DNA of 12,052 nt from Pseudomonadota bacterium (GTDB lineage Bacteria; Pseudomonadota; Gammaproteobacteria; Burkholderiales; Rhodocyclaceae): positions 1-12,052 of the forward strand of contig JAEWVQ010000341.1 of the NCBI GenBank assembly GCA_023459095.1. The letters run 5' to 3'. Under the pieces are notes generated by a model. It worked only from the letters and a program-made list of their open reading frames with translations, was not told the origin of the DNA and made no database searches. The first letter of the stretch is position 1, and the number at the start of each line of letters is the position of its first letter. Below are positions 7,213 to 12,052 of this stretch, piece after piece. A program made the translations under genes and the position numbers.

Positions 7213-7911
7213 ATGGACACCACCACGCCCGCCTCCTCCCCCGCCTCCGCCCAGGACGGCGCCTACGATCTCGACCCCGCGGAAATCCGCGTGCTCGGCG
7301 TGCTCATCGAAAAGGCCTTCGTCACCCCCGACAGCTACCCGCTGTCGCTCAATGCGCTCGTCACCGGCTGCAACCAGCTCACCGCCCGCGAACCGGTGAT
7401 GAACCTCAGCGAAGCCGAGGTGCAGGACGCGATCGACCGCCTGATCGCGCGCCGCTTGGTGTCGCGCCGCGACCAGGCAAGCGCGCGCGTCGCCAAGTAC
7501 GAACACCAGATGCGCCTGCGCCACTCGCTGCCGCCGCCCGAGCAGGCCGTGCTCGCCACGCTGATGCTGCGCGGCGCGCAGACCGCCGGCGAACTCCGCA
7601 GCCGCTGCGAACGCCTGCACCGCTTCGACGACATCGCTGCGGTCGAGGCCGTGCTCGAACACCTCGGCGAAAAATATCCCGCGCTCGCCGCGCAACTGCC
7701 GCGCGCCCCCGGCACCAAGGAAGTCCGCTACCTGCACCTGCTCGGCGGCGAGGACGCGTTGCAGGCCGCCGCCGAGGCGCTCGCCGGCGGCGTCGCGGCG
7801 CCCACGACACGCGGCCGCCACGCCGAACTCGAAGACGAGGTGCGCCGGCTGCGCGAGGAACTCGACGCGCTGCGCGCCGAATTCGCCGCGTTCCGCCGCC
7901 AGTTCGACTAG
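7213..7911 (+). CDS. yceH: YceH family protein (DUF480), winged-helix
   Basis: This 232-residue cytoplasmic protein belongs to the DUF480/YceH family, which folds as two tandem winged-helix domains. The first begins LDPAEIRVLGVLIEKAFVTP with the conserved PLSLNALVTGCNQ segment (43-55) and SR-rich wing strands (about 79-92). The second starts at PPEQAVLATLMLRGAQTAGELR (108-129). A C-terminal helix from about 202 (LEDEVRRLREELDALRAEF) looks like a short coiled coil. The biochemical role is not established; the fold suggests DNA or protein binding. The frame continues upstream to 7108, but the start at 7213 matches the family and leaves room for a promoter: a TATCAT hexamer at 7179-7184 is a possible -10, with no good -35. 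The stop is nine bases before lgt, so the two genes are almost certainly co-transcribed. Confidence 0.93.
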   Translation: MDTTTPASSPASAQDGAYDLDPAEIRVLGVLIEKAFVTPDSYPLSLNALVTGCNQLTAREPVMNLSEAEVQDAIDRLIARRLVSRRDQASARVAKYEHQMRLRHSLPPPEQAVLATLMLRGAQTAGELRSRCERLHRFDDIAAVEAVLEHLGEKYPALAAQLPRAPGTKEVRYLHLLGGEDALQAAAEALAGGVAAPTTRGRHAELEDEVRRLREELDALRAEFAAFRRQFD

Positions 7912-7920
7912 GGTCGCGCG

Positions 7921-8718
7921 ATGCTGATCCACCCCCAGTTCGACCCGGTGGCGTTCTCCGTCGGCCCGCTCTCGGTGCGCTGGTACGGGCTGATGTACCT
8001 GCTCGCCTTCGCGCTCTTCATCGTGCTTGGCCGCCTCCATGCCCGCCGCCGTCCCGAACTCGGCTGGAACGGCCAGGCGATCGACGACCTGCTGTTCTAC
8101 GGCGTGCTCGGCGTCATCGTCGGCGGCCGCCTCGGCGAAGTGCTGTTCTTCCAGCCCGGCTACTACCTCGCCCACCCGGGCGAGATCCTCGCCGTATGGA
8201 AGGGCGGCATGAGCTTTCACGGCGGCTTTCTCGGCGTGCTGGTGGCGATGTGGCTGTACGGCCGGCGCCACGGCAAGGGCTTCTGGCAGATCACCGACTT
8301 CATCGCCCCGCTGGTGCCCACCGGACTCGCCGCGGGGCGCATCGGCAACTTCATCAACGGCGAACTGTGGGGCCGGCCGGCGGACGACACGCTGCCGTGG
8401 GCGATGGTCTTCCCGTGGGTGGACGATCTGCCGCGCCACCCCTCGCAGCTCTATCAGGCCGCCGGCGAGGGCCTGCTGCTGTTCGCGATCCTGTGGCTCT
8501 ACGCCGCCAGCCCGCGGCCACTGCGCGCGGTGTCCGCGGTATTCCTGATCGGCTACGGCACGCTGCGCTTCGCAATGGAGTTCTTCCGCACCCCCGACCC
8601 GGGGATTTTCGGCACCCTGGCGCTTGGGCTTTCCACCGCGCAGTGGCTGTGCGTGCCGATGGTGGCGGTGGGCGTCGTCCTGCTGCTGCGCAGCCAGGGC
8701 GCAGTGCCGGCGCGCTGA
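7921..8718 (+). CDS. lgt: Phosphatidylglycerol-prolipoprotein diacylglyceryl transferase
   Basis: Lgt moves the diacylglyceryl group from phosphatidylglycerol to the lipobox cysteine of prolipoproteins, the first step of lipoprotein maturation, in the inner membrane. The 265-residue protein has about seven hydrophobic helices. Signatures are WYGLMYLLAF (Tyr22, E. coli Tyr26), GGRLGEVLFF (68-77), MSFHGGFLG with His100 (E. coli His103), and GRIGNFINGELWGR (139-152) with Arg140 (E. coli Arg143). RHPSQLYQ (172-179) follows. The loop before RHPSQLY is about 20 residues shorter than in E. coli, which accounts for its smaller size. An AGGG lies eight bases before ATG 7921. It is read directly behind yceH. 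The protein is normally essential in Gram-negative bacteria, and the lipoprotein at 1294-1767 is a local example of its substrates. Confidence 0.97.
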   Translation: MLIHPQFDPVAFSVGPLSVRWYGLMYLLAFALFIVLGRLHARRRPELGWNGQAIDDLLFYGVLGVIVGGRLGEVLFFQPGYYLAHPGEILAVWKGGMSFHGGFLGVLVAMWLYGRRHGKGFWQITDFIAPLVPTGLAAGRIGNFINGELWGRPADDTLPWAMVFPWVDDLPRHPSQLYQAAGEGLLLFAILWLYAASPRPLRAVSAVFLIGYGTLRFAMEFFRTPDPGIFGTLALGLSTAQWLCVPMVAVGVVLLLRSQGAVPAR

Positions 8719-8724
8719 ATCCGG

Positions 8725-8756
8725 CGCGGGCCGCGCCCGGCCCCGGTTCAGGCCGG
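8725..8756. terminator. GC-rich hairpins between convergent lgt and receiver genes
   Basis: CGGGC / GCCCG (8727-8739, 3-base loop) and an alternative CCGGCC / GGCCGG (8737-8756, 8-base loop) lie just after the lgt stop. The second loop holds the complementary stop codon of the receiver gene. There is no T-tract. The convergent position suggests a termination role, but in sequence this GC-rich such pairs arise readily. Confidence 0.25.
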
Positions 8757-9167
8757 CGCGCGTGCCACGCGCGTGGCGATGCAGTCGGTGAGCGTGGCCG
8801 GCAGTTCGCCACAGGTGACGATGAGGTCGGCGTCGAGCGCGCGTGCCGCACGCGCGGGCATCGAATCGACGCCGGGGACCACCGCGATCACGCACGCGCC
8901 GGGCGCGACCCGCTTGAGCAGGCCGACCAGGCGCGCCGGCTCGGACTCGGCGATGCGCCAGTCGAGCACGGTGACGTCGGGCTGCTCGCGGAAGAAGAGC
9001 TGCATCGCAGTGCTTTCACTGCTGGTCCGCCCCACCACCGCGACCGCGCGCGTCGCCGCGAGATAGGTGTCGAGCTGCGTGCAGCACAGCCGCTCGGGTA
9101 CCGCGAGCAACACCCGCAGCCCGTCTGCCGACGGTCGCGCCGCCATGCCACTCCGGGGGTTTTCCAT
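8748..9167 (-). CDS. Single-domain receiver-like protein lacking the acidic pair
   Basis: This 139-residue soluble protein has the alternating strand/helix pattern of a response-regulator receiver: strand RVLLAVPERL (18-27), VAVVG (42-46), DVTVLDWRI (64-72) with Asp69 at the phosphoacceptor site, ACVIAVVP (91-98) and ADLIVTCGE (113-121). There is no output domain. The Asp/Glu pair that binds magnesium after strand 1 is replaced by AVPE, and the usual Thr/Ser after strand 4 and the Lys-Pro after strand 5 are absent, so normal phosphotransfer is doubtful. Two cysteines sit together at 28-29. The frame continues to 9224, but the ATG at 9167 has GAGG eight bases upstream. It is transcribed away from malonyl-CoA decarboxylase and shares a 122-base divergent region with it. 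A partner kinase is not in the window. The fold assignment is by pattern only. Confidence 0.7.
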   Translation of the reverse strand: MENPRSGMAARPSADGLRVLLAVPERLCCTQLDTYLAATRAVAVVGRTSSESTAMQLFFREQPDVTVLDWRIAESEPARLVGLLKRVAPGACVIAVVPGVDSMPARAARALDADLIVTCGELPATLTDCIATRVARAPA

Positions 9168-9289
9168 CTTGTCCGCCTCGTTCACGCCGGCCGCCACCAT
9201 GTCATAAGGACCGGGTGCAATCAAGCCACGCGCGGCGGCCGGACGCGATAAGATCGACGCAACAGATCGTAACTGCGCAGGAGATCCCC

Positions 9290-10672
9290 ATGTCCGCCAC
9301 CGGCCTCGTTTCCAGAAGCCTGTCGAAAATGCGCGAGATGGTCGCCCATGCGACCAACAAGGGCCGCGAACCCTCGGAGCGGGTCATCGAACGCATCCGC
9401 CAGCAGCTGGAGGAATGCGCCGAAGGGCTGGGCGGCGAGATTTCCACCCGCCAGCGCGCCGGCCGCCTCGCCGAAACCTATCTGCGCCTCGACGATGCCG
9501 GACGCCGCACCTTCCTGCGCATGATCGCGCTCGAATTCGGCCCCGACCCCGCCGCCATCGCCCGCGCCCACGAGCACTACCAGCAGGCAGTGGGCAACGA
9601 CCAACAGTGGGACGCCGAAGCCAGGCTGCGCACAGCGATGCGCTCGCGCCGCATCCGCATCCTCACCCAATTCAACGCCATCCCGCAGGGCGTCAAGTTC
9701 CTTGTCGACCTGCGCGCCGACCTGCTCCGCTACCTGCCCGACGACCCGCTGCTCAAGCCGCTGGACCGCGAGCTCGAAGCGCGCCTGGGGGCGTGGTTCG
9801 ACGTCGGCTTTCTCGAGCTGCAGCGCATCACCTGGCACTCGCCCGCGGCCCTGCTCGAGAAGCTGGTGGAGTACGAGGCGGTACATGAGATCCGCTCGTG
9901 GCAGGACCTCAAGAACCGGCTCGACTCGGACCGCCGCTGCTACGCCTTCTTTCATCCGCGGATGCCGCTCGAGCCGCTGATCTTCGTCCAGGTCGCACTC
10001 GTCGAGGAACTCGCCGACGACGTCCAGAAGCTGCTCGACATCGACGCGCCGCTGGCCGACGCAAGCCGCGCGAACACCGCGATCTTCTACTCGATCAGCG
10101 CCACCCAGGCCGGCCTGCGCGGCGTCTCCTTCGGCAACTTCCTGCTCAAGCGCGTGGTCGAGGACCTGCAGCGCGACTTCCCGCGCCTGAAGACTTTCGC
10201 CACGTTGTCGCCGATCCCCGGCCTGGTGCGCTGGGTCACCCGCCATCCGGACGAGCTCGCCGCGGCGATCACCGCCGCCGACTGGAAGCGCCTCGCCGCC
10301 GCCGGCGTCGACGACGCCTCCGCCCCCGCGCTGCGCGCGCTCCTCGACGGCGACCGGCAGTGGGCCGACAACCCGACGCTCGCGCGCGCGCTGCGCGAAC
10401 CGCTGCTGCGCGTGACCGCGCGCTACCTCGCCGACGCCAAGCGCGACGGCAAGCCGGTCGATGCGGTTGCCCGCTTCCATTTGGGCAACGGCGCCCGCGT
10501 CGAGCGCCTGAACTGGCTCGCCGACACCTCGGACAAAGGCTTCGACCAGTCCTGGGGCATCATGGTGAACTACCTCTACGACCCCGACCGCATCGAGTCC
10601 AACCTCGAAGCCTTCGCCCGCGAAGGCCGCGTCGATACCTCGGCTGCGGTCCGCCGCCAGGCGAAGCGCTGA
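9290..10672 (+). CDS. Malonyl-CoA decarboxylase
   Basis: The enzyme converts malonyl-CoA to acetyl-CoA and CO2 in the cytosol. The 460-residue protein has a helical N-terminal domain (about 1-180) and a C-terminal GNAT-like catalytic domain. Diagnostic segments are FHPRMPLEPLIFVQVAL (221-237), IFYSISATQAGLRGVSFGNF (265-284), FATLSPIPGLVRW (303-315), and FHLGNGARVERLNWLADTS (396-414), then SWGIMVNYLYD. By motif and spacing, Ser307 and His397 correspond to human Ser329 and His423, the catalytic pair (inference, not aligned). The start at 9290 is fixed by a strong AGGAG six bases upstream; the longer frame from 9215 is rejected. No malonyl-CoA synthetase or malonate transporter is next to it, unlike rhizobial mat operons, so here it may tune malonyl-CoA levels or serve dicarboxylate catabolism. 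Confidence 0.95.
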   Translation: MSATGLVSRSLSKMREMVAHATNKGREPSERVIERIRQQLEECAEGLGGEISTRQRAGRLAETYLRLDDAGRRTFLRMIALEFGPDPAAIARAHEHYQQAVGNDQQWDAEARLRTAMRSRRIRILTQFNAIPQGVKFLVDLRADLLRYLPDDPLLKPLDRELEARLGAWFDVGFLELQRITWHSPAALLEKLVEYEAVHEIRSWQDLKNRLDSDRRCYAFFHPRMPLEPLIFVQVALVEELADDVQKLLDIDAPLADASRANTAIFYSISATQAGLRGVSFGNFLLKRVVEDLQRDFPRLKTFATLSPIPGLVRWVTRHPDELAAAITAADWKRLAAAGVDDASAPALRALLDGDRQWADNPTLARALREPLLRVTARYLADAKRDGKPVDAVARFHLGNGARVERLNWLADTSDKGFDQSWGIMVNYLYDPDRIESNLEAFAREGRVDTSAAVRRQAKR

Positions 10673-10677
10673 GCCCC

Positions 10678-10706
10678 GACCCCGCCCGCGACGCGGGCGG
10701 GGTCTT
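10678..10706 (+). terminator. Strong intrinsic terminator-like hairpin after malonyl-CoA decarboxylase
   Basis: A perfect 12-base stem, GACCCCGCCCGC (10678-10689) with GCGGGCGGGGTC (10693-10704), closes a 3-base GAC loop five bases after the stop codon. Only two T residues follow, so the tail is weak, but the stem is exceptionally stable. It separates this gene from the iron operon. Confidence 0.75.
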
Positions 10707-10783
10707 CGCCGCCCGCCGCGGACGCCCCCATCCGCATTGCGCACCGCCCTCCCCACACAACCGCACACGAGACGACGGCACGG

Positions 10784-10813
10784 TTGACGAAGCGCACGAG
10801 TCGGTGATTAAAT
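10784..10813 (+). promoter_or_regulatory. Candidate sigma70 promoter of the hemP-bfd-bfr operon
   Basis: TTGACG (10784-10789, five of six matches to the -35 consensus) and TTAAAT (10808-10813, four of six for -10) are 18 bases apart. They lie about 35 bases before the hemP start, in a local A/T-rich patch that stands out from the surrounding GC-rich DNA. The -10 overlaps the Fur-box-like sequence, the usual arrangement for iron repression. Confidence 0.55.
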
Positions 10814-10826
10814 GCAAATCATTCCT
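10808..10826. promoter_or_regulatory. Fur-box-like operator upstream of hemP
   Basis: The 19 bases centred on AAATCATT match the classical Fur consensus (GATAATGATAATCATTATC) at about 11 of 19 positions by eye, including an uninterrupted AATCATT. The site overlaps the proposed -10 element. Genes for iron and haem handling directly downstream make Fur repression the natural reading, but it is inferred from this partial match and the context. Confidence 0.55.
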
Positions 10827-10846
10827 ATTCGTGCTGATACCTCATC

Positions 10847-11059
10847 ATGGCGATCGACTCTTGCGAACAAGCCACCGCGTTGCGCAGCGCAGCCAGCCCC
10901 GCTGCCGATGCGACACCAGGCCGCCGCCCGACCGACCCCGCCGTGCCCATCTCCAGCAGCCGCCTGCTGGGTGGACGGTCGAGCGTCACCATCGACCACG
11001 AAGGGGTGTGTTACGTGCTGCGCGCCACCCGCGCCGGCAAGCTGATCCTGACCAAGTGA
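10847..11059 (+). CDS. hemP: Hemin uptake protein HemP
   Basis: This 70-residue protein has a variable, Ala/Pro-rich N-terminus. Its C-terminal half carries the conserved HemP pattern: ISSSRLLGGRSSVTIDHEG (35-53) and YVLRATRAGKLILTK at the very end. HemP proteins are small, are associated with haem uptake loci and are iron-regulated. In some bacteria HemP acts as an activator of haem-uptake genes; whether it does so here is unknown. The ATG at 10847 is the only in-frame candidate and has no clear Shine-Dalgarno. It is the first gene after the promoter and Fur-like site, and bfd starts 40 bases after its stop, so the three genes likely form one operon. The overlapping frame starting at 10812 inside the Fur-like site is not a gene. 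Confidence 0.9.
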   Translation: MAIDSCEQATALRSAASPAADATPGRRPTDPAVPISSSRLLGGRSSVTIDHEGVCYVLRATRAGKLILTK

Positions 11060-11099
11060 CCCGCCAGGGGGCGGAAAAACCCGACGACGAGGCTAGACT

Positions 11100-11339
11100 A
11101 TGTACGTCTGTGTCTGTAACGCAGTAACCGAACGCCACATTGGCGACGCCGTCCGCAACGGCATCTCCACCTTGCGCCTGCTGCGTCAGGAGCTGGGGGT
11201 GACCGCCGAATGCGGACGTTGTGCCGTGTGCGCGCGCGATTGCCTGCGCGCGGCGCTTGCCGAGCAGACGCCGACCTGCGACGTGCCGGCCTTTGCCGGC
11301 CTGCGGCCCTCGTTCCCCCTTGCCGTGGAGGCCTCATGA
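11100..11339 (+). CDS. bfd: Bacterioferritin-associated ferredoxin Bfd
   Basis: Bfd is a small [2Fe-2S] protein that donates electrons to bacterioferritin so that stored ferric iron can be released. The 79-residue sequence begins MYVCVCNAVTERHI and has cysteines at 4, 6, 38 and 41, exactly the C-x-C-x31-C-x2-C cluster ligands of E. coli Bfd. Extra cysteines at 44, 48 and 60 are not expected ligands. The C-terminal tail (about 53-79) is variable. A GAGG seven bases upstream fixes the start at 11100. The stop codon overlaps the bfr start (ATGA at 11336-11339), implying translational coupling and balanced production of the two partners. Iron regulation through the site upstream of hemP is expected because bfd is usually induced under iron starvation. 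Confidence 0.95.
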   Translation: MYVCVCNAVTERHIGDAVRNGISTLRLLRQELGVTAECGRCAVCARDCLRAALAEQTPTCDVPAFAGLRPSFPLAVEAS

Positions 11340-11815
11340 AAGGCGACAAGAAAGTCATCCAGCTGCTGAACAAACAACTGACCAACGAACTGACCGCGAT
11401 CAACCAGTATTTCCTCCACGCCCGCATGTACAAGAACTGGGGTCTGGTGAAGCTCGGCAAGCACGAATACGACGAATCGATCGAAGAGATGAAGCATGCC
11501 GATGTCCTGATCGAGCGCGTACTGTTCCTCGAAGGCCTGCCCAACCTGCAGAACCTGAACAAGCTGCTGATCGGCGAGAACGTCGAAGAATGCATCCACG
11601 GCGACCTCAAGCTCGAACTGGCCTCGCGCAGCGACCTCGTCGAAGCGATCGCCTACTGCGAGTCCTGTAAGGACTACGTTTCGCGAGAACTGCTCGAGGA
11701 GATCCTCGAAGATACCGAAGAGCACATCGACTACCTCGAAACCCAGATCGACCTGATCGCCAAGGTGGGCCTGCCCAACTATCTGCAGGCCCAGATGGAC
11801 AACGACGCATCCTGA
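11336..11815 (+). CDS. bfr: Bacterioferritin
   Basis: It forms a 24-subunit shell that oxidises Fe(II) and stores it as a ferric mineral, with haem at subunit interfaces. The 159-residue protein follows E. coli Bfr (158) without gaps in N-terminal numbering: MKGDKKVIQLLNK, NQYFLHAR, EMKHAD, LFLEGLPNLQ and GLPNYLQAQM. Ligands seen are Glu18, Glu51, His54, Glu94 and His130, plus haem ligand Met52. The position of Glu127 is Thr, within ILEDTEEHID; Glu128 and Glu129 are adjacent. The ATG overlaps the bfd stop by four bases and has GGAGG four bases upstream. Thr127 may be a lineage-specific feature of betaproteobacterial Bfr; a heteromeric shell with a second Bfr elsewhere in the genome is possible. 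Co-transcription with its electron donor Bfd supports the assignment. Confidence 0.97.
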   Translation: MKGDKKVIQLLNKQLTNELTAINQYFLHARMYKNWGLVKLGKHEYDESIEEMKHADVLIERVLFLEGLPNLQNLNKLLIGENVEECIHGDLKLELASRSDLVEAIAYCESCKDYVSRELLEEILEDTEEHIDYLETQIDLIAKVGLPNYLQAQMDNDAS

Positions 11816-11907
11816 GCGCAGGGGACGCCGCGCCGGGCTGACGGACAAGAACCTCGTCCCGTTCCGCCCCGCCAGCCCGCGCGCCGTCATCGGAGGGTAT
11901 TTTCGCC

Positions 11908-12030
11908 ATGCGCTTCACCCTGCTGCCCCGCCAGACCGGACACCTCCGCCCGCCCGCGTTTCCCGTCAGCCGCTTCGCCCTCTACATCGTCGCCGCGGCG
12001 GCGCTGATGCACCTGGCCCTGGCCGCATGA
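11908..12030 (+). CDS. Small hydrophobic protein, 40 residues, unknown
   Basis: A short frame starts at ATG 11908 with GGAGGG 11-16 bases upstream and ends with TGA at 12028-12030. The N-terminal 20 residues are basic and Pro-rich (MRFTLLPRQTGHLRPP). The rest is one hydrophobic helix, RFALYIVAAAALMHLALAA, which could be a membrane anchor with its N-terminus in the cytoplasm. I do not recognise the family. The start resembles the N-terminal anchor of TonB-type proteins, and TonB/ExbBD genes often accompany haem-iron loci, so a disrupted or very short TonB-like piece is possible. It lies 92 bases after bfr, and another ATG at 12041 may open the next gene. Similar codon use and the good ribosome site favour real translation. 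Confidence 0.5.
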   Translation: MRFTLLPRQTGHLRPPAFPVSRFALYIVAAAALMHLALAA

Positions 12031-12052
12031 TCGAACCCGCATGACTCTGCCC

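Noticed and set aside
7084..8895. 603-codon minus-strand frame antisense to yceH and lgt
   Set aside because: It covers two well-supported genes and has low-complexity, His/Gln/Ala/Arg-rich sequence; explained by GC-rich codon bias.
6990..9251. 753-codon plus-strand frame overlapping yceH and lgt out of frame
   Set aside because: The product is mostly Arg/Pro/Ala low complexity and runs through genes with strong family motifs in another frame.
9221..10768. 515-codon minus-strand frame antisense to malonyl-CoA decarboxylase
   Set aside because: The sense strand shows the conserved malonyl-CoA decarboxylase motifs and a strong ribosome site; the antisense frame shows neither.
10812..11045. 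77-codon plus-strand frame beginning within the Fur-like site
   Set aside because: It overlaps hemP in another frame, has no ribosome site, and its sequence lacks the HemP motif.
1..12052. CRISPR arrays, tRNA/rRNA genes, transposases, phage or plasmid functions
   Set aside because: None seen: no regularly spaced repeats, no cloverleaf-like segments noticed, and every sizeable supported frame belongs to chromosomal-type families.

Overview
The window looks like a chromosomal stretch of a high-GC betaproteobacterium, most likely of the Rhodocyclales (Thauera/Azoarcus type). This is inferred from protein resemblance recalled from memory, strong G/C at third codon positions, and gene neighbourhoods such as a DUF3426 protein beside a PfkB kinase and a hemP-bfd-bfr iron cluster. 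No search was run. Coding density is very high, no gap exceeds about 175 bases, and I see no tRNA, rRNA, CRISPR, insertion sequence or phage gene.

Layout. Bases 3-782 hold the C-terminal part of a DUF3426 membrane protein, followed on the same strand by diacylglycerol kinase (dgkA). Facing them on the minus strand is a run read from right to left: a large membrane sensor with Cache, HAMP, GAF and HD-GYP parts (4064-7087), a GT4-type glycosyltransferase (2752-3972), an adenosine-kinase-like PfkB kinase (1758-2696) and a glycine-zipper lipoprotein overlapping its 3' end (1294-1767). Divergent from the sensor, yceH (DUF480) and lgt (prolipoprotein diacylglyceryl transferase) form a tight plus-strand pair. 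A small degenerate receiver-domain protein on the minus strand converges on lgt and diverges from a stand-alone malonyl-CoA decarboxylase, which ends in a strong hairpin. The right end is an iron operon: a promoter overlapping a Fur-box-like sequence, then hemP, bfd and bfr, and a 40-codon hydrophobic ORF with a good ribosome binding site.

How it fits together. Two themes recur. One is the cell envelope: DgkA recycles diacylglycerol, Lgt lipidates prolipoproteins, the SlyB-like protein is a likely Lgt substrate, and the glycosyltransferase probably builds a glycolipid or polysaccharide. The other is iron: HemP, the ferredoxin Bfd that reduces bacterioferritin, and bacterioferritin itself, under probable Fur control. 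The HD-GYP protein would couple a periplasmic signal to c-di-GMP breakdown.

Most of the window is conserved housekeeping and accessory content, and I do not see a clear new multi-gene system. The points most worth checking are a roughly 160-residue insertion inside the HD-GYP catalytic domain, a receiver lacking the acidic pair beside malonyl-CoA decarboxylase, a Thr where bacterioferritin normally has the ferroxidase ligand Glu127, an actinobacterial-type adenosine kinase in a proteobacterial setting, and the terminal small membrane ORF.
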